Positions 11,990 through 24,464 are shown, numbered from the stretch's first letter. The stretch: 64,000 nucleotides of DNA from Aporrectodea caliginosa (GCA_020284085.1 JACEVL010000772.1:741215-805214), one strand, 5' to 3'. Notes: generated from the sequence alone by a model not told the origin. Numbers and translations are program-made.

Positions 11990-12960
11990 GCGTTTTACTA
12001 TGAGACTCTGCAACAGAATCATGAGAATTTTTGCTTTGAGACTGAAAGTAAATTTTTACACGAATGGAGACGATATCAGTACTGTTTCATTTTAGAAATA
12101 TGGTAAATTTCCTGATACACGGTTTGGTTTTTGGAGCGCCATCGTTTGATACCTTTTGCCTCCAAACCGTCTAACTCATCAAGAATAATATCAATGACAG
12201 TCAATAAAAAATAACATTTCAGTCAGAAATAATTGTAGTTTTTATTGATGTAACTATATGCAGTTGACATTGAGCTCATGCAGTTTTCTTATTTTGTCAA
12301 AATGTTTAAAGACGAGACATGTAACGCGCAGGCTTCAGCATAAGTCAGGATCGCTTCTTGTAGCCTACCAACTAATACTTGACAAAAATGTTGAAAGTTC
12401 ATTTCTAAATGAATTAGCCAGACAATATAAATTATGCTAAGAAATAAGAATGTAGTTAGTGCTAATGGTAACAAACTCTAGTGCTGAACTCATTTTCTAA
12501 GATGAAGATAATGAAGCACAGGCTTCGCACAAGTATGACACATGAGAGACTTATAGACTCCTTGCAGTGTTGTGCATAGGGCTATAGAGTGATTATTCTA
12601 CGCCAATTGGATTAATCCAGTTTACTGATGACTTTGCACTTTGTGCCTATTCAAATTTAGACCTAACTGCAAGCCAAACTCAGCTAATTAACTGACTCGG
12701 TTTTTAGTTTGGAGCTTCCGCTAATTATCACTATTTTTACTTTCTTTCTTTGTCTGTATTAGTGACTTCTATTAAAAACTGGATAAGAAGCTTAAAGCTT
12801 ATCTTTTTGTTTGTATTTGAGAAAATTATTTAATACTTATAATTTATCAGCAAAATGATCTTCCCGATTTATTTTTGTTTGTATGAATTTTTTAAAAAGC
12901 AGAGAACAATGAGTCAACAATATAAACATTGCATTTAGCACCTTTGTTTGTATGAGTCAG
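11990..12960 (-). other. Intron, nothing clear
   Basis: A short piece near 12150-12190 (GCGCCATCG followed by TTGATACCTT) resembles the 3' end of the non-LTR element at 19440-19460, inverted order not tested. Otherwise there is no ORF or repeat I can support. Confidence 0.35.
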
Positions 12961-13024
12961 TATGATATGTTATAACTGTTGGTATGGGTTTGGCCATGTC
13001 GGAGACTGCGCATCAACCAAAGTA

Positions 13025-13097
13025 AAAAATCCGTTGCAGAAAAGGGCCCCACCATACTGGGCGCCCGTGGGCCGCCACCACCCTAAATCCGGCCCTG
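13025..13097. mobile_element. One end of a hAT-like repeat (CAGGGCCGGATTTAG)
   Basis: The sequence ending at 13097 reads, inverted, CAGGGCCGGATTTAGGG followed by a GC-rich segment GGCGGCCCACGGGCGCCC. This is a terminus I recognise from nonautonomous hAT-type repeats. The other end was not found, so the extent is unknown. Confidence 0.45.
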
Positions 13098-13099
13098 TT

Positions 13100-14980
13100 G
13101 CCGATAACGATGCGGAAGTTTGACGGACGGTACTGCTGTCCGTACAACGAAAGAACATAACAGGTTGCGACGAGTGGGGTATTTAATTACACCTAAAAAT
13201 TAAGATATTTCCACAGATATTTACATAAAAAATTTAATTTTAGCTTCTAGGGCCTACTCAGTAAAGGAATTTCCAACCATAAGTCATTAAGACAAAACGG
13301 CAACCTACCCCTAAAGGCTTAACCCATGATAAGACACTTGGAGATAGCACATACCGGATGTGTTGACTTAAATTTCTGGGTTTTTTACTTAAATTTTGTC
13401 GTTTTCACAGTAGAATTTATCTGTTCTGATTTCAAAATTTTCTCTGCAGTAGCCTTTGCCAGGTTTTAATACCTGTTGGTTGTTTCTATTTAAAATACAA
13501 AACTAAATACGTATAATTAATCATAATGAATGTAAGATATTGAAATTATTTATTTTGGTAAGTGGCACCTTTTCATGTGCTCTCTCTGAGCACAAAAAGG
13601 CGATACTTTCCAAGAGCGTGTAAGCCTACGGATTTAGATCCAAACTAATACTGGCTTTTAGTTAGGCTACATGTATCTGCGTTCATCAGTCACCCACAGA
13701 GCTTCTCACTTGGTCGATCGCCAGCAAAGATCTGGTGGATCGATAAATCGATGGCGCTCGATAAGTGACGACTCCAAGAGGAACCTGGAGTTAGAGCATT
13801 ATTTTATTCATCTAATTTAGATTACTTGTGAAAGTTCAGGCTAGGATCGATACAGCATTGCATCGACAAGCAGAGGAGGCCTATCGACCATTAATAACCG
13901 TTGAGTATACTCTAGCAGTCAATGGACAACCATAATTATAATATGCAGCTATTGCCTACGAATAAGATACACAAAATACGCTGTTCCGAGGTCGACACTG
14001 CATCGATCGCCTACTCAATCCAGCGCGATCGATTTTCAAATCGCCTTCTATTTTCAAATGAGAAGCTCTGATCACCCAAGTTTGACTAATCTTACTCTGC
14101 TGAAAAAGAATATGATAATAAAAACTCGTGGTAGCTCTAATTTATATGATAGAGTGAGAATCACATATTAAAGGGAATTGCTTAACATTTTGGAGGAATT
14201 TTCGTACAAGGCGTGGATTTTGTGATAAATATATTTTGTTCTGAGTCATCATACTTAGTGGCTAGACCTATGCCTTTGTTATGAAGCCACGTTTCAAGCG
14301 CTGCATTTCAGTTTTCGTGTCAGTAATCGTTTGCTACTTCAAAATGCTGTGAAATGTGTTATGAAGAAAACTTTTGTTATGTGAGAGGAGGTTTAGTGAC
14401 ATTTTCCTATCAGAAACGTTCCAATACCTATTAGGAAAACTTGTCACTGTTTTATTGGTTGCAAGACTGGCGACTAAGATAAAACGTTAAAAAAACTTGG
14501 CTTCACATATTTGTTGCAATACTTGCTCTGTTCAGCTCAGGAACTGGTTAAATCGAAAAGTCCATGCTCTACCGTTTGCTGTGCCTATGATATGGGCAAA
14601 CTAACCAATCATGATGCCTCTCAGCAGATAATCTCTAAGAAGAGGTAATGGACTGTTAGCTTTCCTGATATTTGTGATAATTATAGCGTCTGCAATTCGC
14701 CAGTACCTCACGGAGAAAGACTCTCTATTCCTGAGCTACCGGTGCCAGCTGGAATTCTGAAAAGGAAGAATTTGATAATGACCAAGAGAAATCTCCTTGG
14801 CCCTCAACATCAAAAGATCCTGATTTAGCTTCTTTAGAGCCACACAGGATTATGAAGAATAAATTGAGTGACAGCATCAGATGCCTAGATGTGTCAAAAA
14901 TTATGGCAGAATGTTGCAAAACTATAACGAGAGACGCTGCACTCGTTTGCCGTTGCCGAACGGATTTTTATTCAGATCAT
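13100..14980 (-). other. Intron, nothing clear
   Basis: There is no domain-bearing ORF. The stretch is AT-rich single-copy-looking sequence with short ATCGAT-rich patches at about 13710-13760 and 13990-14035. Confidence 0.35.
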
Positions 14981-14982
14981 CA

Positions 14983-15341
14983 TGCCGGTGTCCCGAGATA
15001 TTCTATCCCCCCTAAAGCATATCCTCCGAATGGAATAAACCGGTTTAGAGTATCCGGAGGGATATACCATTCTATCCCCCTCGTTATGCGCATCACGATT
15101 GCCTCGACGAGTTTCCAGTCAAAATCACCAAAAACGAAGTAAATTGATTTCAAGTCGACGTACAAACTAAAGATACGGAATTCAAAAATGTTATGTGTAG
15201 ACCTATAGTAAATCCAAACAGTACGACCGAATATATTTAGAAACCGCCAATAATGTAAATTAAAGTAAATACTCCATTTCGCTAAGGGGGATACTCATGT
15301 ATGGGGATTATCAGGGGATACTCCATTTCGTGACACCGGCA
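14983..15341. mobile_element. Palindromic MITE with TGCCGGTGTC ends
   Basis: It starts TGCCGGTGTC at 14983 and ends GACACCGGCA at 15341. Subterminal motifs are also inverted: ATTCTATCCCCC (twice in the left half) against GGGGATACTCCATTTCG (right half). There is no coding capacity and no convincing target duplication. Confidence 0.7.
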
Positions 15342-15678
15342 CGTGCTTTAATTGCTGGATCTGTCCTGCCATTCATCGGGGAGTTGTTTGTTTCGGTTTT
15401 AAATGAACCTGGTCGGCGATCGTTGCGCTCTGCCATAGCCGTGGAGATATGCAGGTGCTACGCTTCAGCACTTTAACTCGAGCTCATCGTACCTTCACAT
15501 GGTGGTCCATCATCGTAGAACAATCTTCCTTTGCATTTACCTTCTGTTGCATTCGGTTAAGTATAGCAGACAACGCAACGCTTGTTTTGATAATTATGTG
15601 ACCTTACAGATAAGCTAGCTACGTGCGCAGTTTTGTAAAAGATACTTAAAAAGGCGATTTTTACTGTGTGCTTTAATA

Positions 15679-15920
15679 CATACATACATACATACATACA
15701 TACATACATACATACATACATACATACATACATACATACATACATACATACATACATACATACATACATACATACATACATACATACATACATACATACA
15801 TACATACATACATACATACATACATACATACATACATACATACATACATACATACATACATACATACATACATACATACATACATACATACATACATACA
15901 TACATACATACATACATACA
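15679..15920. repeat. Very long perfect (CATA)n microsatellite
   Basis: About 240 bp of uninterrupted CATA tetranucleotide, about 60 copies. All long ORFs through it (poly-YVCM, poly-YIHT) are artefacts. Its right edge touches an inverted repeat end (AATGTCCCAAAA) whose partner at about 20140-20155 is also followed by (CATA)n. Confidence 0.98.
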
Positions 15921-17329
15921 ATGTCCCAAAAAACCAAAGTTCTCAAATATCAATGGCCAACCTCTAAAAGGTTTCTCTGGGCTATTCTGATAATAAATAC
16001 AAAGTTACAGCAAGATTGAAGATCATTTAGACGTAGCTCAAAGCCTTTTCAAATTTCGTATACCCCTATGCAATATTATAGCCTGTGTGGAAATTTTACC
16101 AAGATATCGGTTTTTAATGCATAACTTTCGAACGGGAAAAGATATTCAAAATTCCTTTGGTGAGGTTTCCTGAAAATGTTTGCTCACAACACAGTATTTG
16201 TTTCATAAGGTTACTCTTGCATGACGCCATGTGACATGACGTCAAACTTTGACGGCACAGTTGACATTGCGTTGGATCAATGGTTCCTATTAAAGTGTTG
16301 TTCTTAAAAGGTTTATTTTTAGGTATCAAGTTATGGTTTTTGGAAAGGAGGATTTGCATAAAATATTCCACAAACCCCTTGGCAGTTTCTTCTTCCAGAA
16401 CAAGTGACATAACGTCACTCACCGTGACTTTTAAAATAACCGCTCATATCTCCACAGCCAGAAATCTTGGAAAGGTGATCTCGGTGTCTGCAAACTAGGG
16501 TTATCGACTACAGGGAATTTGATAATTATATTTCACAGATCACGTGACCTCACTCACCGTGACGTTCCCAGTGACCTTTATTATACCCAAAGCCACCCAC
16601 AAGTCTTTGAAAGGTGATCTTGGTGTCCCCTGTAAGATTTTTGGCTACAAAAAATCCTGAAGTCACATGCTTACCACTCTGCGGTAATTAGGCTACATTC
16701 CATGATCTATAATATCAACTTATCAAGTAACACGTGGATTGGTTTGCAATAGTTCAAATGACCTTGGAAAGTCGTAGACAGTTTCCTGTAACTATTTTCT
16801 GCGAATCACAACGTATAATAACAAATGTTTATGAAAGTGCTTTAATGCCTTCACTGAAGATAAAACACAATCACAATGCTATTGCTTGCCATTCCCGAGA
16901 AACGAAGGGCAACCACGCCGGGTCGTCAAGTGACTTTGAACCTCTGATGTAATTTAACTAATAACTTATGTAGCGCCGCTCACACCAGTGACTATTCAGT
17001 AGTGCTCCCAGTGCGAGTACCCAGAGAGAAGAAATAAGGTTTTGGAAACACATTAAGAGGAGGGTAGGGAATTCCACATGACAGGCCCAATGGTGACAAA
17101 TGATTTAGTTTACGCCAGAGTCCTAGTTCGCAGGAAAAAGATATCATGCCGGTCCAAAGAGAGGAAAGATTACAGAGAAGCTGCAGAATGAGGAAAGCGA
17201 ATGATCGTGTAATGTTGGGCGTACAGATTTTTGGCGGCAGGTAAAACCATAAAAATTATTAGACATCAAGAAAACTATTAGGCTATAGCAATTGTAGTTT
17301 CGGAGAACCAAAGCTTAGACATTGCAAGT

Positions 17330-19535
17330 CAATGGGCCCTGAACTACAGTCATGCACTCAGCATATGATGTTCACCATTACATCAATTATCAATTTCTCA
17401 TTGCATGAGGGATCTTTCCCATCTACTTTTGCTCATGCCATAGTTCACCCGCTGCTTAAGAAACCTTCTCTTGATCCTGATGATCTGTCAAATTATAGGC
17501 CTATCTCAACCTTGAATTTTATATCTAAAATCCTTGAACGGATAGTCTTAAATCGCATGCAAACTCACCTGTCATCAAACGCCCTAATCTCCCCGTTTCA
17601 GTCTGCCTATCGCAAGTTTCACTCAACAGAATCTGCACTTCTTACTGTTCATAATGACCAGTGTGATTTTCGTTAACGATAACGATAACGAAAATGTTCG
17701 TTAACGAAAATAAAATGACTTCGTTAACGATAACTATAACTATAACTAAAAATATCATTAACTATAACTATAACTATAACGAAAATAACACTAACGAAAA
17801 TTCATCTTTATTTTCGTTAATACAAAAAATAAAAATAGGAAGTGCAATATGGACGATTCGACATAAATGAGAACGAAAAATGCGAAATTTTTATTGTGAA
17901 ATTTGTCAGTTACTTTGGAAACTCGTGTATTCATGAAGCTGACTGTACCCATGCTTCAAAGGTTTTCATAGCTCTGAGTAAATTGTGAAACAGCGTATTA
18001 ATACGCACAATTTTGCTTATAGACTTAATTATTGTAACTAAGTAGTAACTAAAATTAACTAAAATAAAAATCCATTAACTATAACTATAACTATAACTAA
18101 AAAATAATACTAACTATAACTATAACTATAACTAAAATAAAAAATCATTAACTATAACTATAACTATACCTAAAATAAAATCTGTAAGGAAAATCACACT
18201 GATAATGACATCATTTGCTCAATAGATGGTGGTAAGGTGACAGCACTTGTTCTTCTTGACTTGTCTGCTGCTTTTGATACTGTTGATCATTCTATTCTTC
18301 TTCATCGTCTCGAGAACTGGTTTGGGATCTCTGGCCCTGCACTAGATTGGTTTAGTACTTATCTTAGTCCACGCACTCAATCAGTGTATTTAAATGGTAA
18401 TTATTCATCTGATGCTTTATTGACATGCGGTGTACCACAGGGATCAGTGCTTGGCCCTCTTTTGTTTACATTATACACCACACCATTAGGAGCATTGCTT
18501 TATAATCATTCGCTGAGATACCACTTCTATGCTGATGATACTCAAATTTACATTTCATTTGACAGTCTGTCATGTGACTCATCTGTACAGCTGTTGTCTG
18601 CTGTCTTTGATGAAGCACAGTCCTGGATGGCATCCAATAAACTCCTCCTTAACCCATCAAAGACTGAATTTCTGTTACTTGGCACTCCACAGCAACTTAA
18701 GAAATTTGATGGGCTTAAGTCATTGAAACTGGGTGACTCAATTGTTGAGCTGGCCGATGCTGCACGCAACTTAGGCTGTTGTTTTTAATTCTACCATGTC
18801 TCTCACTGGCCATGTAAACAGTATTTGTAAGTCATCCTATATGTTCATTCGTGATATACGCAGAATTAGGCGTTATGTGTCCATGTCTGCAAGAATATCT
18901 CTGGCAAATGCATTGGTTTCCAGTCGCCTAGACTATTGTAACTCACTTCTTACTGGTGTCAATAAATCAAATATACTGAAGCTGCAGAGGGTTCAGAACT
19001 CTTTGGCTAGAGCCATAACTAATACATCCAAATATGAACATATAACCCCTCTGCTTAAAACTCTGCATTGGCTTCCTGTTCATCAAAGAATTCGTTTCAA
19101 ACTGGGCTCATAGTTTATAAAACTTTGAACTCTGGCCAACCACAATATTTAAAATCTGTTCTTATTCCTCTGACTTTATCATTATTCAATTAGGTCGTCT
19201 GATTGTCTTTGTCTGGTCATACCTAAATCAAGAACTGTTCTCGGTGAACGAGCTTTTCGGTTGCTGGGCCTACTTTTTGGAACTCTCTACCTGTATCTGT
19301 GCGCTGTGCTCAGTCGCTTGTGTCATTTCGTTCTCGGCTGAAAACTTACCTCTTTCAAATTGCTTATCCACCTTAGACTGCCTCTCTGTTTCTTACGGAC
19401 TGACCTTCTGGATGTTGACCTGATTACGGATGGTTTTGATGCGCCATCGGTTGATGCCTTGTGCATTAGACACCGGCGCAATAGAAGTTGCTAATTACAT
19501 TACATTACATTACATTACATTACATTACATTATTA
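17330..19535 (+). mobile_element. CR1/L2-like non-LTR retrotransposon, 5'-truncated, disrupted
   Basis: The plus strand encodes a reverse transcriptase in blocks: LSNYRPISTLNFISKILERI (fingers, near 17490), SAYRKFHSTESALLTVHND, then after a nested insertion LVLLDLSAAFDTVDHSILLH (motif A, near 18247), TCGVPQGSVLGPLLF (motif B) and YHFYADDTQIYI (motif C, YADD). A stop after NLGCCF (18786) is followed by a shifted frame with VSSRLDYCNSLLTGV and LLKTLHWLPVHQRIRFKL. Downstream remnants include RTVLGERAF. The copy ends in a (ATTAC)n tail at about 19495-19530, typical of this clade. It is dead because of the insertion, stops and frameshifts. Confidence 0.9.
17659..18201. mobile_element. hAT-type MITE inserted in the reverse transcriptase gene, 8-bp TSD
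   Basis: Ends are CAGTGTGATTTTC at 17659 and GAAAATCACACTG ending at 18201. The exact direct repeat ATAATGAC flanks it (17651-17658 and 18202-18209). Its subterminal arrays are unusual: CGTTAACGATAACG repeats on the left and ACTATAACTATAAC repeats on both sides. There is no ORF. Removing it and one TSD copy restores frame continuity of the host reverse transcriptase between LLTVHND and IICSIDGGK. The insertion therefore postdates the retrotransposon. Confidence 0.93.
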
Positions 19536-20218
19536 CTCAGTGGAGTATACTTCTTTGGAATCAAAGACTCTGAAAAACATCATAAATTATACGCCAGGAA
19601 ATTTTACATAACTTGTAGTTCCGGTGAGTCCAAAGGTAAACCATAACAGGTCGAGTGACCTTGAACTACAAAGTCATGCCGTGGTCATACGATGGTCATG
19701 CCTAGTTGTGTATAACTCTATTTTATTTCCTTGACTCCAGTGGGCCTATCTTTTACTGACGTCTTCTTTTTAGCCTTCACCGGTAACGAAATATTACGAC
19801 AATAGATGTCAAATGACCTTGAAAATGAAGGTCGTTCGATTGTCCTACAATGTTGGAAATAGCTTATTTGACTTCTACCCGGATAACCCTGTCATATACA
19901 CAAAAATCACTTCTCGATTGCTTTTAATTCCTTAGATACTCTGGGATAAAATTTCTCCATGGTAAATTAACATGAATGATTCAGCTATACAATGCTTAAC
20001 TTATAGTCGCTTGAGCCACGCCTAATTTTAATGTTCATCTAATTGGCTGTAACTTCGTACGATATAATAACTAGTCCTATAGAAACTTTCTAGAGGTTGG
20101 CCATCAGGATATAATTATAATTTTTTGAAAAATGTCTGTCTTTCTGGGACACCCTAATGCATACATACATACATGAATACATTCATTCCTCCATTTAATT
20201 CATTCATTTCAAGAATTT

Positions 20219-21443
20219 TTATAGGACCTCTTCGAGATGCCTACTCAGAGGCACTCCCAGTCCAACCACGGTGATACAATTAAGATTTAAGGAGCCTTTA
20301 GAACATAGATGAATTATTCCTAGGTAACAGGCGTATCTCCAATTGGAGACTATTCCAGATAGAAGGACGTACAACTGAGAAAGCACGAAGCTGACAGGTT
20401 GAGGTTCTAGCACGAGGGACCAAAAGCTCCCCGCTAGAGGCAGAGCGAAGCCAGTACATCAGATACAGGACAGCAGAGCTCATGTAGATAGGCCGGAGCA
20501 TAGCCAAGGAGGCAACGCCAAACCAGCGCAGCGATTCTGTACTCGACGCGCTGCGAGACAGGGAGCCAGTTTTGGGTGCCATGCATGTAAGCCGGGCTGC
20601 AGAGCGAAGAACTCGGTCTAGGCTGGCTATCAATGCAAGAGGCAGACCAACCAGTATAGAGCAACAGAAGTCCAAGCGGCTGGTGACAAAATTAATGCGT
20701 GGACAAGGGTAGCAGCAGCATCCTGGGATATGGAGCGAGAGATGACCCGTAGCTGACGAAGTTGGTAGTAAAAGCCACGAGTGAGCTTATTGATGTGCAT
20801 CGAGAAACCAAGTTCCTCAATCCTCATCCAGAGTAACACCCAAATCCCAGACAGAATCATAAAAGGTAGTGTAGGAAAATGTTTAAGCCACCGCAAAACA
20901 GTCCACACCCGCCAGTCGCCCACGTCCACCCAGCCATATGAATTATGTGTCTTGGTAGTATTGAGTAAGAGGCGGTTTGAGGCTAACCAGTCAGCCTAGC
21001 ATGACACTTTCCTGAATAACTGCCAGAGCATTGTCAGAGATGCAGTGGGTAATGGGTATACGCCTGAACATCATTAGCATTAAGCTGATGAATAAGAACA
21101 CAGGATGTCAGCAATGGCCCTATGCCAGACGAATAAATAACATAAAGCAATGGCCCTAGGACAGAACCCTGCGGGATCCCAAAGGGAACAGGAACCCAGA
21201 CAGATCTGGAAGTATCAAAGACAACACAATGTGTGTGCTCCGATAAGAAGGATCAAGCCATTCAAGAGGTTGATCCGATAGGCCAAATGACGTAGAAAGG
21301 CTCTGGAGGAGAATGTCATGGTCAACGCAGTCAAAAACCGAGCTGACATCAAATAAAGCAAGAAGAGTGATACGCCCAGTATCCACATCAGCATAGAGGT
21401 AAAAAAAAGGCGAAGTAAGAGAGTCTCAGTAGAATCATTCATA

Positions 21444-21531
<88 letters not shown>

Positions 21532-23690
21532 TGCTGAGGTGGGCCGCCGTATATCTGCAACTTCTGGCGAGCCCCTTGAGAAAAACCACCTTTTCCAGCG
21601 CCTTTCCATCTGCACTCAGCGATATAATGCCGTGGCTTTTAGGGGCACGTTTTTGGACTTCAGTGGGGATGAGGCTTGTTAGTTCCAGAATGGTTTTACT
21701 CTTCAGTTAGTTTCTAAGAGCCTGAGGGATCATATATACCTCGGGTAAAAAAATAATAATAATAATAATAATATTTTCTTTAATTAAGCGCCTGACAAAC
21801 GCACTGCGCTGTACATTTACATGTTATGCAATTGAAACAATCTTAACTACTAACAGAACAGACAATCTGCAATACACGGCGCTATCTACGGCAGTTGTTA
21901 TCCAATGCGCTATCGCTCCCCACCCCACCCCCCATACGAAGACCTGATTGATAGGAAGGGAGCAAGCCAATTCAACCCAAGTAAGCAATCAACTGATTAG
22001 CTATAATACGTTAAAGAATTTTAGATAAGAATGTGACATTGGCGATCGGGCGATTGTTTCCCTGATCTTCTACATGTACATCTGGGCCGTCCCGCTTCAG
22101 TACCGAGTTCAGAATCGATCGTTTCTGCGATCCGGCAGCTGTGTCTCACGAATCGAGCAGTTGCACATCATTTTGAGGAACGGGAGCATGACATCAATGA
22201 GTTCCTGTACCAGAAACGTATACGCACCGGATCCAGTTCACACGTTTTTGGTGCAGATGTTAGGATAAGTGCACGCAGTGCGGCACTTGTGACCTCATGG
22301 AGGGTGGAAAGTCGGTGGTTAGTAGGTGGATAATCCGGCGGCGGAGCCGTGCATTCGCATCCCGGATGGACGCGATCTTAGCAGTCAGCCTCTCCAAGAA
22401 CGTGTCAGCCGTGAAGTAAAAGTAAGTATATTCTTTATTAAAATGAAGGATGTTGTTTGCGCGCGATGATTGGATGATCTGCGACCGAGGAGGTCATCAG
22501 ACGTGTTCCAGAGTTTCTTAGGCTCACCCGATCTACGCCTGATGACCGCCTCCCAATTCGCCTGCTCATGGTCCTGGTAGAAGGCGTGCATGTCTCTCAC
22601 AAGACGAATCCATGCTGCTCTGTCTGCTTCAGACCGGTCGGCTTCGCCTGTATACCCTTTCAAGACGCCGGGCCCGGCGCCGAAAAGCCCTGCACTCGAC
22701 GTCAAACCAGGGCGATAGCGGGCAATGGCGCGAGAGGACCGGGCGGACCGGGAGAAACGTGTCAAGCAGCTCCGACATCACGGTCGCGTATGAGTCAAAG
22801 AGCTCGGAGGCGGTTGACGATGAGCTGTCCTCGACGCTGCAGAGGAGCGGGTGGTCGAGGAGTGCCTCGGCAAAAGCGGCGCGATCGAGGCTCTTCCAGT
22901 GGCGAATCTGCCTAGTGATGTAGAGCTCAGGCTGATAGATAAATGAGATTTTGGCAACGACGACACCATGATCAGAGAAAACAGATGTCTGCCACCTGAC
23001 AGTCGTCTCTGGTCACCTTGACGTCGAACCACCCGTCTAGACTGTGTGTTGGTTCCGCACCATGCTGTTTTAGCCAAAACTGGTCGAGTATAATAGTAGC
23101 GAACTCCACTGACTTAGATAGCAAAGAAGCCTCAAAGTGGAGGTTAAGGTCCCCGACGAGGACCAATTGGGAGTTGTACGTCGCAAACTGTTCCAGAAGG
23201 GCTGAAAGCTTGCCTAAGAACGCCGACGACGGAAGAGAGGAGCCGGGTCGGTAGATTGCAGGAGGATCACAGGACCTCGCTTGGAGGCGATGGAGACGGC
23301 GAGCGCTTCGAACGTTGATGCCATCTGGCAGAGGCTGATCTGCTGCGTGCGCAGGGAGTCTCGATGGTAGACGACGATACCACCGTCCCGTGCAGCCACT
23401 TCTCGAGAGTCGAATCTCGCCTGGTCGAAGAAGGAAACACCCGACGAACAGTGACATTCTCCGAAGTGGAGTGCCACGATTCCGTGACCGCCAGAACATC
23501 AAGTCCACTGGCCGTGATGAGATCAGCAACCGGTACGTACTTCGTACGCAGCGATCGCACATTTAAGGTTGCGATGCGGATGGCTGAGTGTGAGGGAGCC
23601 AGCGCAGGACGATGCGGGGAGATGGAAGCCGTCGGGTAGTCCAGGAACGGGCGCAAAAGTGGAAATCGAAAAAGAATCTTTCGAGTCACA
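20219..23690 (-). mobile_element. Non-LTR retrotransposon with endonuclease and RT remnants, disrupted
   Basis: Read right to left on the minus strand: an APE-type endonuclease N-terminus (RIATLNVRSLRTK near 23570, then LDVLAVTESWHS), after a frameshift GGIVVYHRDSL, then LVLVGDLNLHFE (near 23140) and SDHGVVVAKISF (near 22965); a linker; an RT start (RPIANVTFLSKIL, near 22040); a nested repeat; the RT core (STETLLLRL, LLALFDVSSVFDCVDHDILL near 21350, IPQGSVLGPLLYVIY near 21160); and a C-terminal part (GTQNWLPVSQRVEYRIAALV, near 20560). Order and strand fit one APE-type element of about 3 kb. It carries several frame breaks and is dead. The decayed catalytic box reads NANDVQ instead of a YADD-like motif. 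Confidence 0.85.
21440..21940. mobile_element. SINE-like or MITE repeat nested in the non-LTR element, with (AAT)n
   Basis: The host RT frame breaks after LLPSYQSGLR (about 21945) and resumes at STETLLLRL (about 21440), so the intervening ~500 bp is an insertion. It has (AAT)n at about 21446-21531 and again at 21752-21775. It shares CCCGAGGTATA...GATCCCTCAGG with 4474-4505. Read on the minus strand its start, AGCGATAGCGCATTGGATAA, resembles a tRNA-like A box, which would suit a SINE. I see no clear B box. Confidence 0.55.
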
Positions 23691-23977
23691 GTGGATCGTG
23701 GGAAAATGCCCGCCGAGTTGCCTTAGTAGGACAGACGAGTAAACACAGTCGAACGATGGGGGTTTAGCCAAAGTATAACTGGTGTCAAATAGAAACACTA
23801 ATAATTTAATCCACGAAACGTGAGAAAAATTTAAAAGAAACCTGACGAGTTTACTTCAAGACTTCAAATCCTTGAAAGTAATCCGTAGAATAGTCGATTA
23901 ATATAGTCAAAGACGAGAAATTTAATGTAATTATAACACCGTGTTTTGGACTGTGTAACACGCCGGAGGAGCAAGTA

Positions 23978-24110
23978 GTCTACATACTTACATACATACA
24001 TGCATGCATGCATACATACATACATGGATAATTGGATATATACTTACATACATACATACATACATACATACATGTATACATGCACACATACATACATAGA
24101 TACATAATTA
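23978..24110. repeat. (CATA)n microsatellite, interrupted
   Basis: Imperfect CATA/CATG tetranucleotides run from about 23980 to 24105, just downstream of the CUB exon in transcription order. Confidence 0.9.
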
Positions 24111-24253
24111 TAGTGATTAGTCGCACACAGATTCTGTACCTTACCCGCTGAAGTATTGTTTCAAGTTTAAAAATCTTGTGTAGACTTAGATCTACACATA
24201 AGAAAATAGTCAGTATCGAACAGAGGGTTTGCATTCGAAACGTTGGTACGTAC

Positions 24254-24426
24254 CGTTACCCAGTCATGTCGTGATTCGGTTTCGAATTCCGAAAACGTGA
24301 CGATCATTGCATGACCAGACGGGACAGAGATATAACTGTAGCAATCTAAGTCATTGTCGTAAGTTTTCGGAAAATTTTGGGATGATATTCTTCCAGTAGA
24401 TCCAGCAAAATACCTATCACCACATT
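24254..24426 (-). CDS. CUB domain exon, first half
   Basis: The acceptor TTATTTATGCAG precedes 24426 and the donor GTACGTACC follows GTAACG. Phase is 1 in and 0 out; 173 bp. It encodes the classic CUB start: (E)CGDRYFAGSTGRISSQNFP followed by KTYDNDLDCYSYI, with cysteine 1 and the G-x-I-x-S-x-N-F-P-x-x-Y motif, cysteine 2, then HAMIVTFSEFETE (the I-x-L-x-F-x-x-F-x-x-E strand) and HDWVT (the CxxDxxxI region, here without its cysteine). It joins in phase to the SRCR exon 37644-37807 upstream and to 11713-11875 downstream. The exon is too small and methionine-poor to stand out as an ORF. Confidence 0.9.
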
Positions 24427-24464
24427 CTGCATAAATAACAAGAAAACGATGGTTAATCAGTTAA

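Larger units (their letters stand above)
15921..20156. mobile_element. Possible larger TIR element enclosing the non-LTR copy
   Basis: The left end GTCCCAAAAAACC then ATGGCCAACCTCTA (about 15923-15970) matches, inverted, the right end (TAGAGGTTGGCCATC then TCTGGGACAC, about 20090-20153). Similarity covers about 110 bp, including AAGTTACAGC. Both ends lie against CATA repeats, consistent with insertion into a microsatellite. Interior 16000-17300 and 19530-20050 contain no ORF, only repeated GTGACCT/CACGTGACC-like motifs. The extent as one element is inference. Confidence 0.45.

Noticed and set aside
15557..16019. Overlapping ORFs of 82-129 codons made of YVCM or YIHT repeats
   Set aside because: A perfect CATA array is open in several frames; these are not genes.
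22568..22923. Two plus-strand ORFs of 103-115 codons rich in Arg, Gly and Ser
   Set aside because: They are antisense to the non-LTR ORF, whose GC-rich codons leave the opposite strand open.
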